A stretch of 64,000 nt of DNA. Source: Strigamia acuminata. Lineage: Eukaryota > Arthropoda > Chilopoda > Geophilomorpha > Linotaeniidae. The translations under genes were made by a program, and so were the position numbers. The stretch covers positions 5,952,001 to 6,016,000 of the forward strand of contig OX442322.1 in the NCBI GenBank assembly GCA_949358305.1. Reading direction: 5' to 3'. The notes below the pieces were generated by a model. The model did no database searches. It saw nothing but the letters and a program-made list of their open reading frames with translations, and was not told the DNA's origin. Position 1 is the first letter of the stretch; each line of letters opens with the position of its first letter. This document shows, in pieces, positions 22,415-32,427 of the stretch.

Positions 22415-22968
22415 ACAATAGTCCAAAATTGTTGACTAGAATTCGGAAAAATTCGGGTGTTATTGAAGAAATTAATTGTGAGGATGGTTTAAAAATTTTT
22501 CTCCTTCCTCTCCATTTTTTTTTTAAAATAAATTTTGTAATTAGGATTTGGATAACGGATTATATGTGTATAAATCTTTTCGTATAATAAGAATGTGGTT
22601 GTTTTGTCAATTGGGGCGAGAAAGAATTTTCTCTCCTCCTTGTTGTGTATATGTCTTGAAATACTATTAATTTTGGTATTAAGCTTGGTATTAATTTTAG
22701 TGTTAATTTGTGGTATTAATTTTGGTATCGGTTCTGGTTAATTTTGGTAGAATTATTAAAACATTATGAGATTGCAAAAATTTTTTGGTGATTCGAAATA
22801 TATGGTTGAGCGAGCATTGACGAAGCAACTACGGCAAGAATGTTGGAATAATGATCGGAGTTAGGCACGGAAAAGAGTCTTTTTTTTTGTGTATGATTTC
22901 GATGTAGTTTTTATTCGAATTTATTCGGGTTTGTTCGGGTCAAGGGAGTCTACGAGACAGTCGGGGTC
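22415..22968 (+). other. E2 region between pol and the antisense gene
   Basis: No gene is seen in this AT-rich sequence with short repeats of the type TATTAATTTTGGT. It would serve as 3' UTR for the minus-strand gene that ends at 22969. Confidence 0.5.
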
Positions 22969-23509
22969 TCAGATCGTCATCTGCTGACGAAAATGCTCCA
23001 CGAGAGCGGCTACATCGTCATCGGCGGCGATGCCGGGCGCGCTGCAAAGGGAAAGGTTGGAATTGGTTAAATTCGAGAGAAGGAAAAATTTGATTTGATT
23101 CTACTTACGGGTTGGAGCTGATGGCGTGTTCGACCTCGATGGCAGAATACATGTTTAGAACAAATCCGGGCGGGTCCACGAGCTCAATGGTCGGGGAGAG
23201 CGGGCGGTAAATCTCGGCCAAAACCTCGAGTTCGTCGTCGGACGATAAATAGCGCAATGACGGAAAGAAGGTGTATTCAAAGTAGTCGGGGAGCGGCGGC
23301 TCTTCCATGCCGGCAGGCAAGCGGATCGGACCAGCCGTGAGGCTGTGGCCATCGACACTCACGTCCATATGGTCAATGTCGCGAGGAAGTCGCTCGTTGT
23401 CCGATGATTCGTCGTCGGCATCGTAGGTTGTCGTCTCGTCGCGGGCGCCATCGTCGTCGTGGTTTTTGCGGCATTGTCGGTTTGAGTCAAAATCACGGGG
23501 AAAAACCAT
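22969..23509 (-). CDS. E2 antisense accessory gene, two exons
   Basis: The gene is on the strand opposite to E2, between pol and the 3' LTR. Exon 1 (23509-23109) starts at an ATG in good context (ACAATGG). A 67-bp intron (23108-23042) runs from GTAAGT to TTTGCAG, and exon 2 (23041-22969) ends in TGA. The phase is kept, and the spliced product has 157 residues. Without splicing the frame stops inside the donor. The protein is acidic and Asp-rich near its N-terminus (DDDGARDETTTYDADDE), with PPLPDYFEYTFFPSL in the middle, and no family is recognised. The segment is clearly richer in G+C and CpG than the AT-rich E2 sequence around it, which suggests capture of a cellular gene or strong coding constraint. 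Antisense spliced genes in retroelements recall HTLV-1 HBZ in layout only. Confidence 0.65.
23042..23108 (-). other. Intron of the E2 antisense gene
   Basis: Read on the minus strand it begins GTAAGTAGAATC, has a pyrimidine-rich 3' part (CCAACCTTTCCC) and ends TTTGCAG. At 67 bp it is typical of short invertebrate introns. Confidence 0.65.
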
Positions 23510-24584
23510 TGTTGGTTGGATTGGCGGCGATGAAGGTAGATGCAGAATGAAATGTGGATGTGAATGTAAAAATTGATTTTTGGATGCAGACAGGAAGTTA
23601 GAATTTTTGAAGTTTTTGTCTTTGATTGGTTTTCTTATAATCCTAAATGTTGGATTGTGCCAATCATGGCAGTTTTAATTATGACACTGTGGCAGCAAGA
23701 GGAATGCTGGATCACATTTCATTCCAGGAATCAAGACAAAAGGGGGATTAACTTAAGGGATTAAACGGATTAAAAAGGGGGGAGAAATGCAGACATGGTG
23801 ACCTTAAGTGTTTTCTTGTTTTATTTTAATAATTAAATATATTGGGGCAGTTTTTGCAAATCTTTCTCTTGCCTTTTTCTCTCTCTTGAAAAGTAATTTT
23901 TTTGTATTGTATCACATGAAATTTTGAAGTTTTTTTTTCCCCTCTGTAAATATTTCGAAGTATTATTTTCACGTCATTTTTTTTTTTTGTTTTGGTGAAT
24001 TTTTTTCCTCAAAGCAAATGAGTGGTGGTACTGTGTTTTAATTGTGTTTTGATTGTGTTTTGTCGCAGAATAATTTAGAGTGTGCAATGATTTTGTTGCA
24101 AAAGTTCTTTATGGAGATGATTTTTCTCATTATAACATGTTGTGAAATTGTCTAATATTTAGAAAGATTTTTGTGTGTTCATTTTATCACAAATAGTGTT
24201 TTGTTGTAAAGATAAGTTTGATTGCAATTTTTTTTATGTATGGAATTTCTTGTGGAAATGATTTTCCCATTATGACATGTGTGAAATTATTGAAAATTGG
24301 AAAAGTGAGTTTTTTCTATTTTTTGGTATATCAAGTTGTTGAGAATTTTATGATTCTTGCGTTGTATACCTTGTTGATTCATTACAAATTATTAGTGTTT
24401 TATTGCAATAGGGTATTGGCAGATGGTGAATTGTTAATTATTGTGTAGACATATGGTACGTGTCTAATATTGTTAATTGGTGGAATTGTTGTTGTCAATT
24501 AGTGAGTGTATCGGATTCCAGGGGACTGGAATGATTATGTGTCTCAAATACTCTTGGGACTTAGAGTTTTTGCGACAGGGGAGA
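23510..24584 (+). other. E2 3' region before the LTR
   Basis: This is AT-rich, T-run-rich sequence with no gene on either strand. On the minus strand its left part would be the upstream region of the antisense gene. It ends with the purine tract CGACAGGGGAGA at 24573-24584. Confidence 0.55.
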
Positions 24585-25462
24585 TGTCGTATGGCAACTG
24601 TTGGCTGCTCATACATTTCTGTGGGGCAACTGTTGGCTGCTCATACATTTCTGTGGGGCAACTGTTGGCCATCCATACATCTCGATGGGACACTTCAGTG
24701 AGGCACTTTGATTGGTCAGCCTCGTTTTGAACATTCAGATACCTGCTGTGACACCTGTGATGTGACTAAGTGATGAGTCACCAATTCCAGGAATACATGG
24801 AACCAATCGGCAAAAGGGATTAAGCAGAGGAGGAGCTTGGTGAGTCATCAACTCTCTGTTAAGCATGGAAAATGGCATTGGTGATGACACTATTGGGATT
24901 AACAAGGGTGGGAACTAACATTCCTGCACTTGTGAAAGAGATAGTGGAAACACAGTGTGCAGAACAAGTTTGCAGTTAGATGTTGTCTTGACCAGTTCAC
25001 CCAGAGAGCAGTTCCAAGCAGCCCAGACCAAGCAGAGAAGACCTTCCTGAAACTTCAAGGAACTTTGGCTAAGAATCCAGAATGCTACATCTAAGTAGAA
25101 CATTGGAACATTAAGGGAAAAGCAGTGTGAAGTGTGTGTCTTTGTGTGTGAAGCAGACAAAGGAAAATATCTGTAAGTACCCAGTTTGCCACCATTTGCA
25201 ATTTTACTGTTTCTTGAATTGTTAGATTTACCCAATGTTAGCTTTGTGTATTTGTAGTCTAGTTAGTATGGTATTATGTCCTGTAATTACATATACCATT
25301 TGGTAGTAATTGATAGTATTGTGTTAGGATTTATTGGTGTGAACCAGCCTTTTGTATAAAGGCAAATTAAATAAACTTTTGTTCTTTTCTATTTCAACTT
25401 TCTATGTGTTTGCCTTATTTGACTCTAATTTCCACCAGACCATAAGAAACCACTTTGCCACA
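24585..25462 (+). repeat. E2 3' LTR (878 bp)
   Basis: It starts TGTCGTATGG and ends TTTGCCACA. A 32-bp unit (GGCTGCTCATACATTTC...) is present twice at 24599-24662. It lacks the 69-bp segment of the 5' LTR. Confidence 0.92.
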
Positions 25463-28400
25463 CAAGCAAGGCTTAGGAGAGAATTTCTACAAATGAAATT
25501 GGCACCCGATGAGGAAATGGTCGTGTTTACGGCACGTGTAGATAGAAAGGCGGCAGAACTTAAAGACGTTGAAATTGTTTTGGAAGACAAATTTATTGCA
25601 TTTCAATATTTGGATTTCTTGGGTCCAGAATGGGAAGGACTCAAGCAACAAATATACCACTGGGACAAAGCCGATATCACGACGGCAAAAGTGCGTGAAA
25701 GGCTTTTAGCGGAGTACAACCGCACCCACGTGGGATCTTCTGATAGTTCTGCAGTGCCGTCGACAGGAGCTTTTGCTAGTGGACAGCCACACCAACAAGG
25801 AAAAGGACTTATTTGTTTTAATTGTGGCGGGAGGGGCCATTTCTCGCGAGATTGTCCCACCCCGAAGCAACAAAGCTCTGCATCGATGCAGAAAGTGAGC
25901 TCAAATGTCGCACAGTCGCGCGGCCGTGGTCGTGGACGCGGTCGATCACGTGGCAAGAAGGCTAATCTCAGCGCATCTGAAGAATTGGTGAACTTTTACA
26001 CGTCGCTTCATCAAACTGTCGAACAATCTTCTATGCCAGTTGCCTCATTTGTTTCTTCGGGCCACAAAGACATGTCGTGGTACATAGATACCGCCGCGAC
26101 CGACCACTTTACATTTTGTAAACACGGGTTTATCGATTTCAAACCGCTTACCAATTATACTGTTCGCCTTGGAGAAGGATCCTCCAAGATTGAGGGTGTA
26201 GGCAGTATTAGACTGGAATCAGCTACTAAGGCTGATGGCCACCCATTTGTATTGCGCAACGTTTTCTATGCGCCAAATTTTTGTAAAAATTTAATCTCGT
26301 TGGGGCGAACAGACGAAGCTGGTTTCATCACCCGTGTTGCAAATGGGAAATTGGTCGTGTTTAAAGAGAAGATCACCGAGCCAGTACTGACTGCGTGGCG
26401 GCAATCAGATAGAATGTATAAAAGTTCATGTCAGATACCGGCTCTTACTGTAAACACAACTGCAGTTTCGACGCCCTCGAATGCAGTTGCTGTGGGTGAT
26501 CAATTGACTAACACACTTAATATTGTTGAAAATGCTAATGTTGTTAACCAGAGTGCACTAATTTCTCCAGCGAGTGTGAGCGAAACGCAGCAAGCGAGTG
26601 ATAGTGCGAAGCCAGCGTATAGTGAGGTGCTTAAAGCACCGCCGCAAGCGAAAGGGGCAGCGGGTACCGACACGGTCGCGAATTCCACTAACGACTTGGG
26701 GCTTTTGCAAGCAAACACAACAGGGAATGCACTCCAGCAGGAGAAAGCATTAGATATCTCTTACTGGCATGGCCGGATGGGTCATTTTCATACAGCGGGC
26801 ATTTTGGAAATGCAGAAGTCCACAGACATTTTTGGTGTTAAATTGACAGATGGGAAATTGAACCAATGCGACGCATGTATGCGCGCTAAGAAGACTAGGG
26901 CCTCTTTTCCCCCTATTGGAGTTATTGCCACAAAAGACATCTTAGAACTAGTCCATATGGACGTTTGGGGCGCATCTAAAACCAGATCCCTTGGAGGGGG
27001 CACTTTTTATTTAATAATTATAGATGATTTTTCGCGCTATATGTGGATTAGAATTCTTAAGAAGAAAAGTGATGTTCTGGATGTTTTCAAGACGTGGCAA
27101 CGTGAGATTGAGAGGCGAACCTCGAGGAAGGTTAAGACAATTAGGACCGACAATGGGGGTGAATTTGTCTCCAGGGCCTGGGATGATTACGCGGGTCAGG
27201 AGGGGATAAAGTGCGAGCGCACTAATGCGTACACCCCCGAGATGAACTCCATTGCCGAGCGTGCAAACCGGACAATTTTAGAGGGGGCACGTGCAATGAT
27301 GTTTGAAAGTGACTTCCCTAAACGATTATGGGGGGAAATGGTGGTCACGATTGTCTACCTTAAGAATCTCCTGCCGCATCCTAAATTGGGCAATAAATCA
27401 CCATATAATGTATTACATAATAAGAAGGTATCTGTTCGACATCTGCGCTGTATCGGGTCAAAGTGCTACGTGCACATCCCTAGCCAACAAAGAAAGAGCA
27501 AGCTAGAGGAGAGGTCTTGGTGTGGGGCCCTAGTGGGTTACAGTACAGAAACTCAGGGTTATAGAGTTTGGGACCCCATTCGCAATAGTGTACATTCGTC
27601 AAAACACGTGACTATCAATGAGGAACAGTTTTGGTATGAGAAGAGTACCAATGGGGCTCCTATTCCACACATGAGTAATAATGAGGATTTAGTCCCTGAC
27701 CTAATGGGAGATGATTCCGATGAAGAGATTCTAACCACGGGTCCCCCAGTACCTCAAGAGGAAATCCCAGCCAAACGGCCCATAAGCCCACATAATGAGA
27801 TATTTAATCTGATACCGGATAATTTGGTTTTACCAATAGTGGCGCCGCCACTACCAGATACCCCAAAACCTTTGAAGGGACCCCAACTTAAGCCAAAGCT
27901 GATTGAATTTGAGCCTAGATTCGATTATGTAGATGAATATGAGGACGCAGAGTTGTTTCAAGAAGCACTGTTGGCTTCTCCTAATGTAAGAGGGGGTCAA
28001 CAACAAGTTGCTGCGGGAGGGGTACCTTTATTGAAACTAGACATGAGTTTATGGCAAGTGAAAGGATACGTGCGCTTGACAGGCAGGGATGCCGGTGTGA
28101 AATATGCTCACTACATCGCACCCGACAAAACACGCATCAGAAGCCGAGTAGAAGCATTGCGCTGGTGTGAGAAAACCGGACACGAGTATGATCCGGAACT
28201 TTTTGACTTCACGGGCAAGTCCCTCGACCAAGAAGTTCCCAATCCCTTTGCAATGTTTTGCGCATTAGAACCAAACACCTATGAAGAGGCCATACAGAGT
28301 CAATACAAAGAGGATTGGAAAAGCGCAATGCAAGAGGAGGTTGACATTTTTCAAGAGAGAAAAGTTTATGAAGAAGTCGATTGTCAAGCCAACCAACCTC

Positions 28401-29806
28401 TGTTAGGAAGCAAGTGGATATACAAGCTCAAAAGGGACGATACAGGGACAATTAAACGTCACCGAGCTAGGCTCGTGGCCCAGGGCTTCAAACAGCGTCC
28501 TGGGATTGATTACAACGAGGTTTTCTCCCCCGTTGTAAATTTTGTGTTAGTCCTTGTATTCTTTTGTATGCTTGTGATCCTCATGGGTTGGCGGGACGTA
28601 CATATCGACATCAAAGCGGCCTATCTCTACGGAGATTTGGACGAGCCCCAACTAATGTCCATCCCAAAGGGTTTCCAAACAGCTGAGAACGCTGGAAAGT
28701 GTTGGCGACTTTTGAAAGCATTATATGGGCTTCACCAGTCGGAAAGAATGTGGTTTGAAAAGCTACATGAAAAGCTTTTGGAAATAGGGTTCCGACCGGT
28801 TCCTGGTTTCAATTGTGTCTACACAATGGACCGGGATGTGGTTTTAATAGTATACGTGGACGATATTGTCGTATTTTCTCGAAATGAGTTTATTGAAACT
28901 GACGTACTTTCTTGGATTGCTAAGTATTTCGAACTGGTAAACCTTGGACCGGTCACCCTACTTTTGGGAATCCAATTTGACAGGTCGAACGGCAAGATTG
29001 TTATCCATCAACAGAACTATATTCAAAAGCTTTGCAAGCAATTCGGAGTTGATGGTTCCAATCGTGTTCGTTTGCCGGGAGCAGTGGAAACTGAGATTGT
29101 TGGAGTTAAGAAAGATGAAATACCTGAGGTTAAATTCCCGTACCGATCACTGATTGGTAGTTTGTTATTTCTGGCATCGAGAACAAGACCAGACATTCTG
29201 TTCTCCACAATTGTACTTTCGCAGTACAACGAGGCCCATTCCCAAAGGCATGTGAACATGCTCATGCAAGTACTCAGGTACTTGAAGACAACAGAGCACT
29301 ATGGCATCAATTTGTCCAGATGCAAAAGTGCATTCTTATCAGTCTTTACAGATGCGTCTTACGCAACTGATGTTGAACAGCGGAAGAGTTTCGGGGGCCA
29401 CATCGTGTTTTTAGGCGGCATTCCAATTTCTTGGTCATGCCGCAAACAGAAAATGACAACTTTGTCAGTTATGGAGTCAGAGTTTGTTGCCATCGTTGAT
29501 GGTGTACGAGAACTTGTTTGGCTCCGACGTTTTTTCGCTATGCCCATTATGCGCGACTATTTTGGCAATCTAAGACTGTGCGTAATGGCGGACAGCACTG
29601 CCGCCATTCAATATAGTAAGAATCGCGTAGAGAATAAGTCAAACAAGCACATCGAGGTGCGCTTTCATTTTCTGCGCGATCTTTACGAGGCGAAAGTGTT
29701 TGATATCAAGCACGTAATGGGCAAGCTCAATACAGCTGACTTACTGACGAAGTGGTTAGCAAGCCCGAGGCTTACACAATTATGCGACAACATTTTCGAC
29801 ATGTAA
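25463..29806 (+). CDS. gag-pol: G Gag-Pol polyprotein, remainder
   Basis: This is about 1447 codons continuing the G Gag started at 14007. The order is typical of Ty1/copia. A zinc knuckle (CFNCGGRGHFSRDC) is near 25816 and an Arg/Gly-rich stretch follows. The protease motif is WYIDTAATDH near 26080, with Ala where DSGA or DTGA is usual. The GAG-pre-integrase motif is near 26765. Integrase (HMDVWGA, RTDNGGEF, NSIAERANR) is near 26955-27270, RT with VYVDDIVVFS near 28853, and RNase H ends at 29806. The frame is open throughout. The frame also runs back into the E2 LTR, but that part is not G sequence. A polypurine tract AGAGGGGGTA precedes the LTR. Confidence 0.93.
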   Translation, partial: QARLRREFLQMKLAPDEEMVVFTARVDRKAAELKDVEIVLEDKFIAFQYLDFLGPEWEGLKQQIYHWDKADITTAKVRERLLAEYNRTHVGSSDSSAVPSTGAFASGQPHQQGKGLICFNCGGRGHFSRDCPTPKQQSSASMQKVSSNVAQSRGRGRGRGRSRGKKANLSASEELVNFYTSLHQTVEQSSMPVASFVSSGHKDMSWYIDTAATDHFTFCKHGFIDFKPLTNYTVRLGEGSSKIEGVGSIRLESATKADGHPFVLRNVFYAPNFCKNLISLGRTDEAGFITRVANGKLVVFKEKITEPVLTAWRQSDRMYKSSCQIPALTVNTTAVSTPSNAVAVGDQLTNTLNIVENANVVNQSALISPASVSETQQASDSAKPAYSEVLKAPPQAKGAAGTDTVANSTNDLGLLQANTTGNALQQEKALDISYWHGRMGHFHTAGILEMQKSTDIFGVKLTDGKLNQCDACMRAKKTRASFPPIGVIATKDILELVHMDVWGASKTRSLGGGTFYLIIIDDFSRYMWIRILKKKSDVLDVFKTWQREIERRTSRKVKTIRTDNGGEFVSRAWDDYAGQEGIKCERTNAYTPEMNSIAERANRTILEGARAMMFESDFPKRLWGEMVVTIVYLKNLLPHPKLGNKSPYNVLHNKKVSVRHLRCIGSKCYVHIPSQQRKSKLEERSWCGALVGYSTETQGYRVWDPIRNSVHSSKHVTINEEQFWYEKSTNGAPIPHMSNNEDLVPDLMGDDSDEEILTTGPPVPQEEIPAKRPISPHNEIFNLIPDNLVLPIVAPPLPDTPKPLKGPQLKPKLIEFEPRFDYVDEYEDAELFQEALLASPNVRGGQQQVAAGGVPLLKLDMSLWQVKGYVRLTGRDAGVKYAHYIAPDKTRIRSRVEALRWCEKTGHEYDPELFDFTGKSLDQEVPNPFAMFCALEPNTYEEAIQSQYKEDWKSAMQEEVDIFQERKVYEEVDCQANQPLLGSKWIYKLKRDDTGTIKRHRARLVAQGFKQRPGIDYNEVFSPVVNFVLVLVFFCMLVILMGWRDVHIDIKAAYLYGDLDEPQLMSIPKGFQTAENAGKCWRLLKALYGLHQSERMWFEKLHEKLLEIGFRPVPGFNCVYTMDRDVVLIVYVDDIVVFSRNEFIETDVLSWIAKYFELVNLGPVTLLLGIQFDRSNGKIVIHQQNYIQKLCKQFGVDGSNRVRLPGAVETEIVGVKKDEIPEVKFPYRSLIGSLLFLASRTRPDILFSTIVLSQYNEAHSQRHVNMLMQVLRYLKTTEHYGINLSRCKSAFLSVFTDASYATDVEQRKSFGGHIVFLGGIPISWSCRKQKMTTLSVMESEFVAIVDGVRELVWLRRFFAMPIMRDYFGNLRLCVMADSTAAIQYSKNRVENKSNKHIEVRFHFLRDLYEAKVFDIKHVMGKLNTADLLTKWLASPRLTQLCDNIFDM

Positions 29807-29828
29807 GCTTGTTTGCTAAGAGGGGGTA

Positions 29829-30351
29829 TGTTGGAAATAGGTTTCTTTTGTAGGCAAATAAGTTGCATGTCCGAGTATGTTTACCTTACCAAGCGTGTTA
29901 ATTGCTAGATGATATCTGGCGCGAGTTTATGGTTTATTGCGCCATTAGTACAACGTGCCTTTAATTGTTCAGTGTATTTGTATTACCTGCCCTGAGTTGC
30001 GAATTTGTATAATACGCAGGAATACTGTACGTGCATTTAAGTGACATTGTTGTTAAATACATTTGTGTATTTATATGCGTTAAGTTTATGTATATTATCT
30101 GGCATTTGTAAGATTATAAATGCCATGCCAAATGTATTTCCGTATTGTTTGCATTTTACATGATTTGTTCTATGTTCAACATTTATGTGATCATAAGTCA
30201 CCTGATCAATGATTCTATGTAACTCATAAATGATTTGTTCTGTATGCACTCTTAAGTTGAAAACCATGATTAAACATGGCCACCGCCTGTGCGGATTTTT
30301 GGCAAAGCCAAATATGCTGTTTTGGACTTACACCATCATTTATTTTCCACA
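29829..30351 (+). repeat. G 3' LTR
   Basis: It is 523 bp, differs from the 5' LTR by one base, and is followed by the duplicated AAGTC. Confidence 0.95.
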
Positions 30352-31104
30352 AAGTCTACCATTCTTACCAAACAACAATGTCCGAGCACGATCGAAGACT
30401 TTAGGATTATGGAAAAAATCCCCTACCGGAACCTACTGGGATGTTTGGCATTTATTGGATTAAGAACCAGACCCGACTTAACGTATGCCATCAACATCCT
30501 TAGCCAATTTCAGTCCAATCCAGGATGGGACCATTGGATCGCATTGCTGGATTTGCTGAGTTACCTCAGGACAACAAAGAACCTTGGATTGATGCTCTTC
30601 CCAAATGATCGTGTCGAGGTCGTTGGCTACAGTGATTCCGATTATGCCAACAATAGGGACGACAGAATTTCCGTTGGAGGAACCATTATATTGCTAGGAA
30701 ATTCACCCGTATATTGGAGAACGTTCAAACAACGAAACGTCACGTTATCGACCATGGAGGCAGAATATGTAGCTCTTACTGAAACAGTAAAAGACTACAT
30801 ATGGATCCTGAGAGTGCTTTACGAAATTGTTCCCGAGTTGGCGGATAGATTTAATCATCATGTGTTATGCGATAACATTTCGGCAGTGGATTTTACAAAG
30901 TCCAACGTCGAGAATCGCAAAACAAAACATATCGACGTGCGATATCACTTCATTCGGGAGCTAGTGAGAAGAGATAACCTCCAGATTACACACGTGGGCA
31001 CTAAGTGCAACTTTGCGGATATTTTCACAAAATCCGTAGATAAAACCGATTTGGTGTATTTCTGTAATCGTTTTCTGGTCGATATGAATGTATTGAGCGC
31101 TTGA
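30352..31104 (+). CDS. pol: C RT C-terminus and RNase H
   Basis: About 250 codons continue the C gene after G. They include the GLRTRPDLTYA block, the RNase H motifs YSDSDYANN, STMEAEYVAL and LCDNISAVDF, and end at TGA at 31104. The reading frame joins the fragment at 11945-12243. It is nearest to F, which lacks about 120 residues of this part. Confidence 0.88.
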   Translation, partial: KSTILTKQQCPSTIEDFRIMEKIPYRNLLGCLAFIGLRTRPDLTYAINILSQFQSNPGWDHWIALLDLLSYLRTTKNLGLMLFPNDRVEVVGYSDSDYANNRDDRISVGGTIILLGNSPVYWRTFKQRNVTLSTMEAEYVALTETVKDYIWILRVLYEIVPELADRFNHHVLCDNISAVDFTKSNVENRKTKHIDVRYHFIRELVRRDNLQITHVGTKCNFADIFTKSVDKTDLVYFCNRFLVDMNVLSA

Positions 31105-31110
31105 TAATAC

Positions 31111-31122
31111 GAGGGGGCCGAT
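31111..31122 (+). other. C polypurine tract
   Basis: GAGGGGGCCGAT lies directly before the C LTR. F has the same tract. Confidence 0.8.
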
Positions 31123-31427
31123 TGTTGAGATATTATGTGCTGATGTATCGTATTGTCAAGCTGTGACACTTTGTATATTTATCGTGACCTTTTGTTATCT
31201 TTTGCATTTGGCTAAACAAATAGCCGCTGCTCTATTTACAAGTGTGTTTGTTTTTATTCCCATAAGGTGGCGTTGTATACCTATTGGCATGTCATGTGAC
31301 TTGAGAAATAAAACTCACTCTATGTTTGATTTCATACCTGTAAACACCTGTGTTTTTACTTTGGACATTTTCTACACCATTGCTGCAGAACTATGCAATT
31401 AACACAAGTATACAAGCAATTTCAACA
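31123..31427 (+). repeat. C 3' LTR (305 bp)
   Basis: The ends TGTTGA and TCAACA are inverted repeats. AATAAAACTCACTC near 31305 is the polyadenylation region and is shared with the LTR of I. Confidence 0.85.
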
Positions 31428-31516
31428 GTAAAGGCCGCCCCTAACTTTAGCTCGGAGACCAGGGCGATGAAAGTCGGTCTCATAGACATCGATCTGTCCA
31501 TTAAACACGTGGATAT
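31428..31516 (-). pseudogene. pol: A protease/pre-integrase fragment
   Basis: About 30 codons continue the A frame after E3 is removed. They match B just downstream of its HHIHVFNG motif. The fragment is bounded by C on one side and E3 on the other. Confidence 0.8.
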
Positions 31517-32018
31517 TGTTACGTGGCTAAATGGGGATTGATTTAGTCCTACGTGACATGAAGTTAGTCAAGAATGACACAGGGTTTTATATGTAAAATG
31601 CCTATTGGCTTTATTATTCAAAGTCGGACATTTACTCATGTAAATGTTCGGTCAACAGCTCTTATTACATTTGTTCATTTATTAACCTAAAATATAAATC
31701 ATTCATTTAAATCAAATAAATAACTAAATAAGGATGATGCTGTTGTCAATTCAATTCAATTCAGGAAACCTAGTCCTGCCTGACCGTCAACCGGCTGGCA
31801 GTAGTAGGTGAAGGTAAAAGTTTGAGAATCAAAAGAGATCTGAGCTCTCTGGCTTAATCAACTCACTAAGTAAACTCCTATTCCCCCTATCAACTAAGTT
31901 GAACGGTCTGTGCATCTAATTAGGTGCACAGCGCCGTCTAGTGAGAATTCATTGCATTAAATGCCTAAACAGAGCGAGCAGAGCCAGCCGATACACGGTA
32001 CGGCTCTACCGCGTAACA
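31517..32018 (-). repeat. E3 3' LTR
   Basis: Read on the minus strand it starts TGTTACGCGG and ends CCACGTAACA. It is 502 bp, with one mismatch to the 5' LTR. Confidence 0.95.
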
Positions 32019-32427
32019 GCCCCCCCCTTTAATTTTTTCGGTCTCTCGAAAAACAATGAATTGTTCTAACTAACGCATCTCCTTTTACATAAAAAATTTT
32101 CAAATCATAAACACAATTTTACAATTTTGAGAATCTCTTTTCATCATCCTTATTTTTACAAAAATATAATATGATACCCTTTTCAATGTTTATAAATGTC
32201 ATAGTCACTTTTTATTACACTTTTACATTGGAAACAATATTCAAAGTTTAAAATTAAATAAAATTAACACTTTTCATCATTGATAACACTTTTTGGTTTT
32301 TTTGTTTTATATTACTTTTTTTTCAGTTTTCAATTTTCTATAAAATAAAAAAAAAACACACACAAAAAAAATGTTCAAAGTTTGTGTTGATTTTACACTT
32401 ATTCACTTAAAGAAGTTAAAGTTCACT
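32019..32427 (-). other. E3 3' UTR and polypurine tract
   Basis: No gene is seen. AAAGGGGGGGGC at 32030-32019 is the polypurine tract. The rest is AT-rich with A and T runs. Confidence 0.75.

Larger units (their letters stand above)
14350..25462 (+). mobile_element. E2, Ty3/gypsy element with antisense gene
   Basis: LTRs at 14350-15261 and 24585-25462 start TGTCGTATGG and end TTTGCCACA. They flank gag, a long pol and a 2.2-kb 3' region that carries an antisense spliced ORF. The 4-bp duplication CAAG is typical of this superfamily. The LTRs differ by about six substitutions, a 69-bp length difference and one extra copy of a 32-bp repeat. Two in-frame TGA codons and a compensated frameshift in pol suggest this copy is dead. 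Confidence 0.93.
12244..30351 (+). mobile_element. G, Ty1/copia element split by E2
   Basis: Two 523-bp LTRs (12244-12766 and 29829-30351) start TGTTGG and end CCACA. They are flanked by the 5-bp duplication AAGTC (12239-12243 and 30352-30356). I find one base difference between the LTRs (near 12331), so the insertion is recent. Without the 11.1-kb E2 insertion G is about 7 kb with one continuous gag-pol gene. Confidence 0.95.
11945..31427 (+). mobile_element. C, Ty1/copia element, 3' part, split by G
   Basis: The RT fragment at 11945-12243 and the RNase H portion from 30352 read as one gene once G is removed. The 3' LTR ends at 31427. The 5' part lies beyond E1a, off the window. C sits in element A: the A gene stops at 31428. 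C, F and I are one family by RNase H and LTR similarity. Confidence 0.85.
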
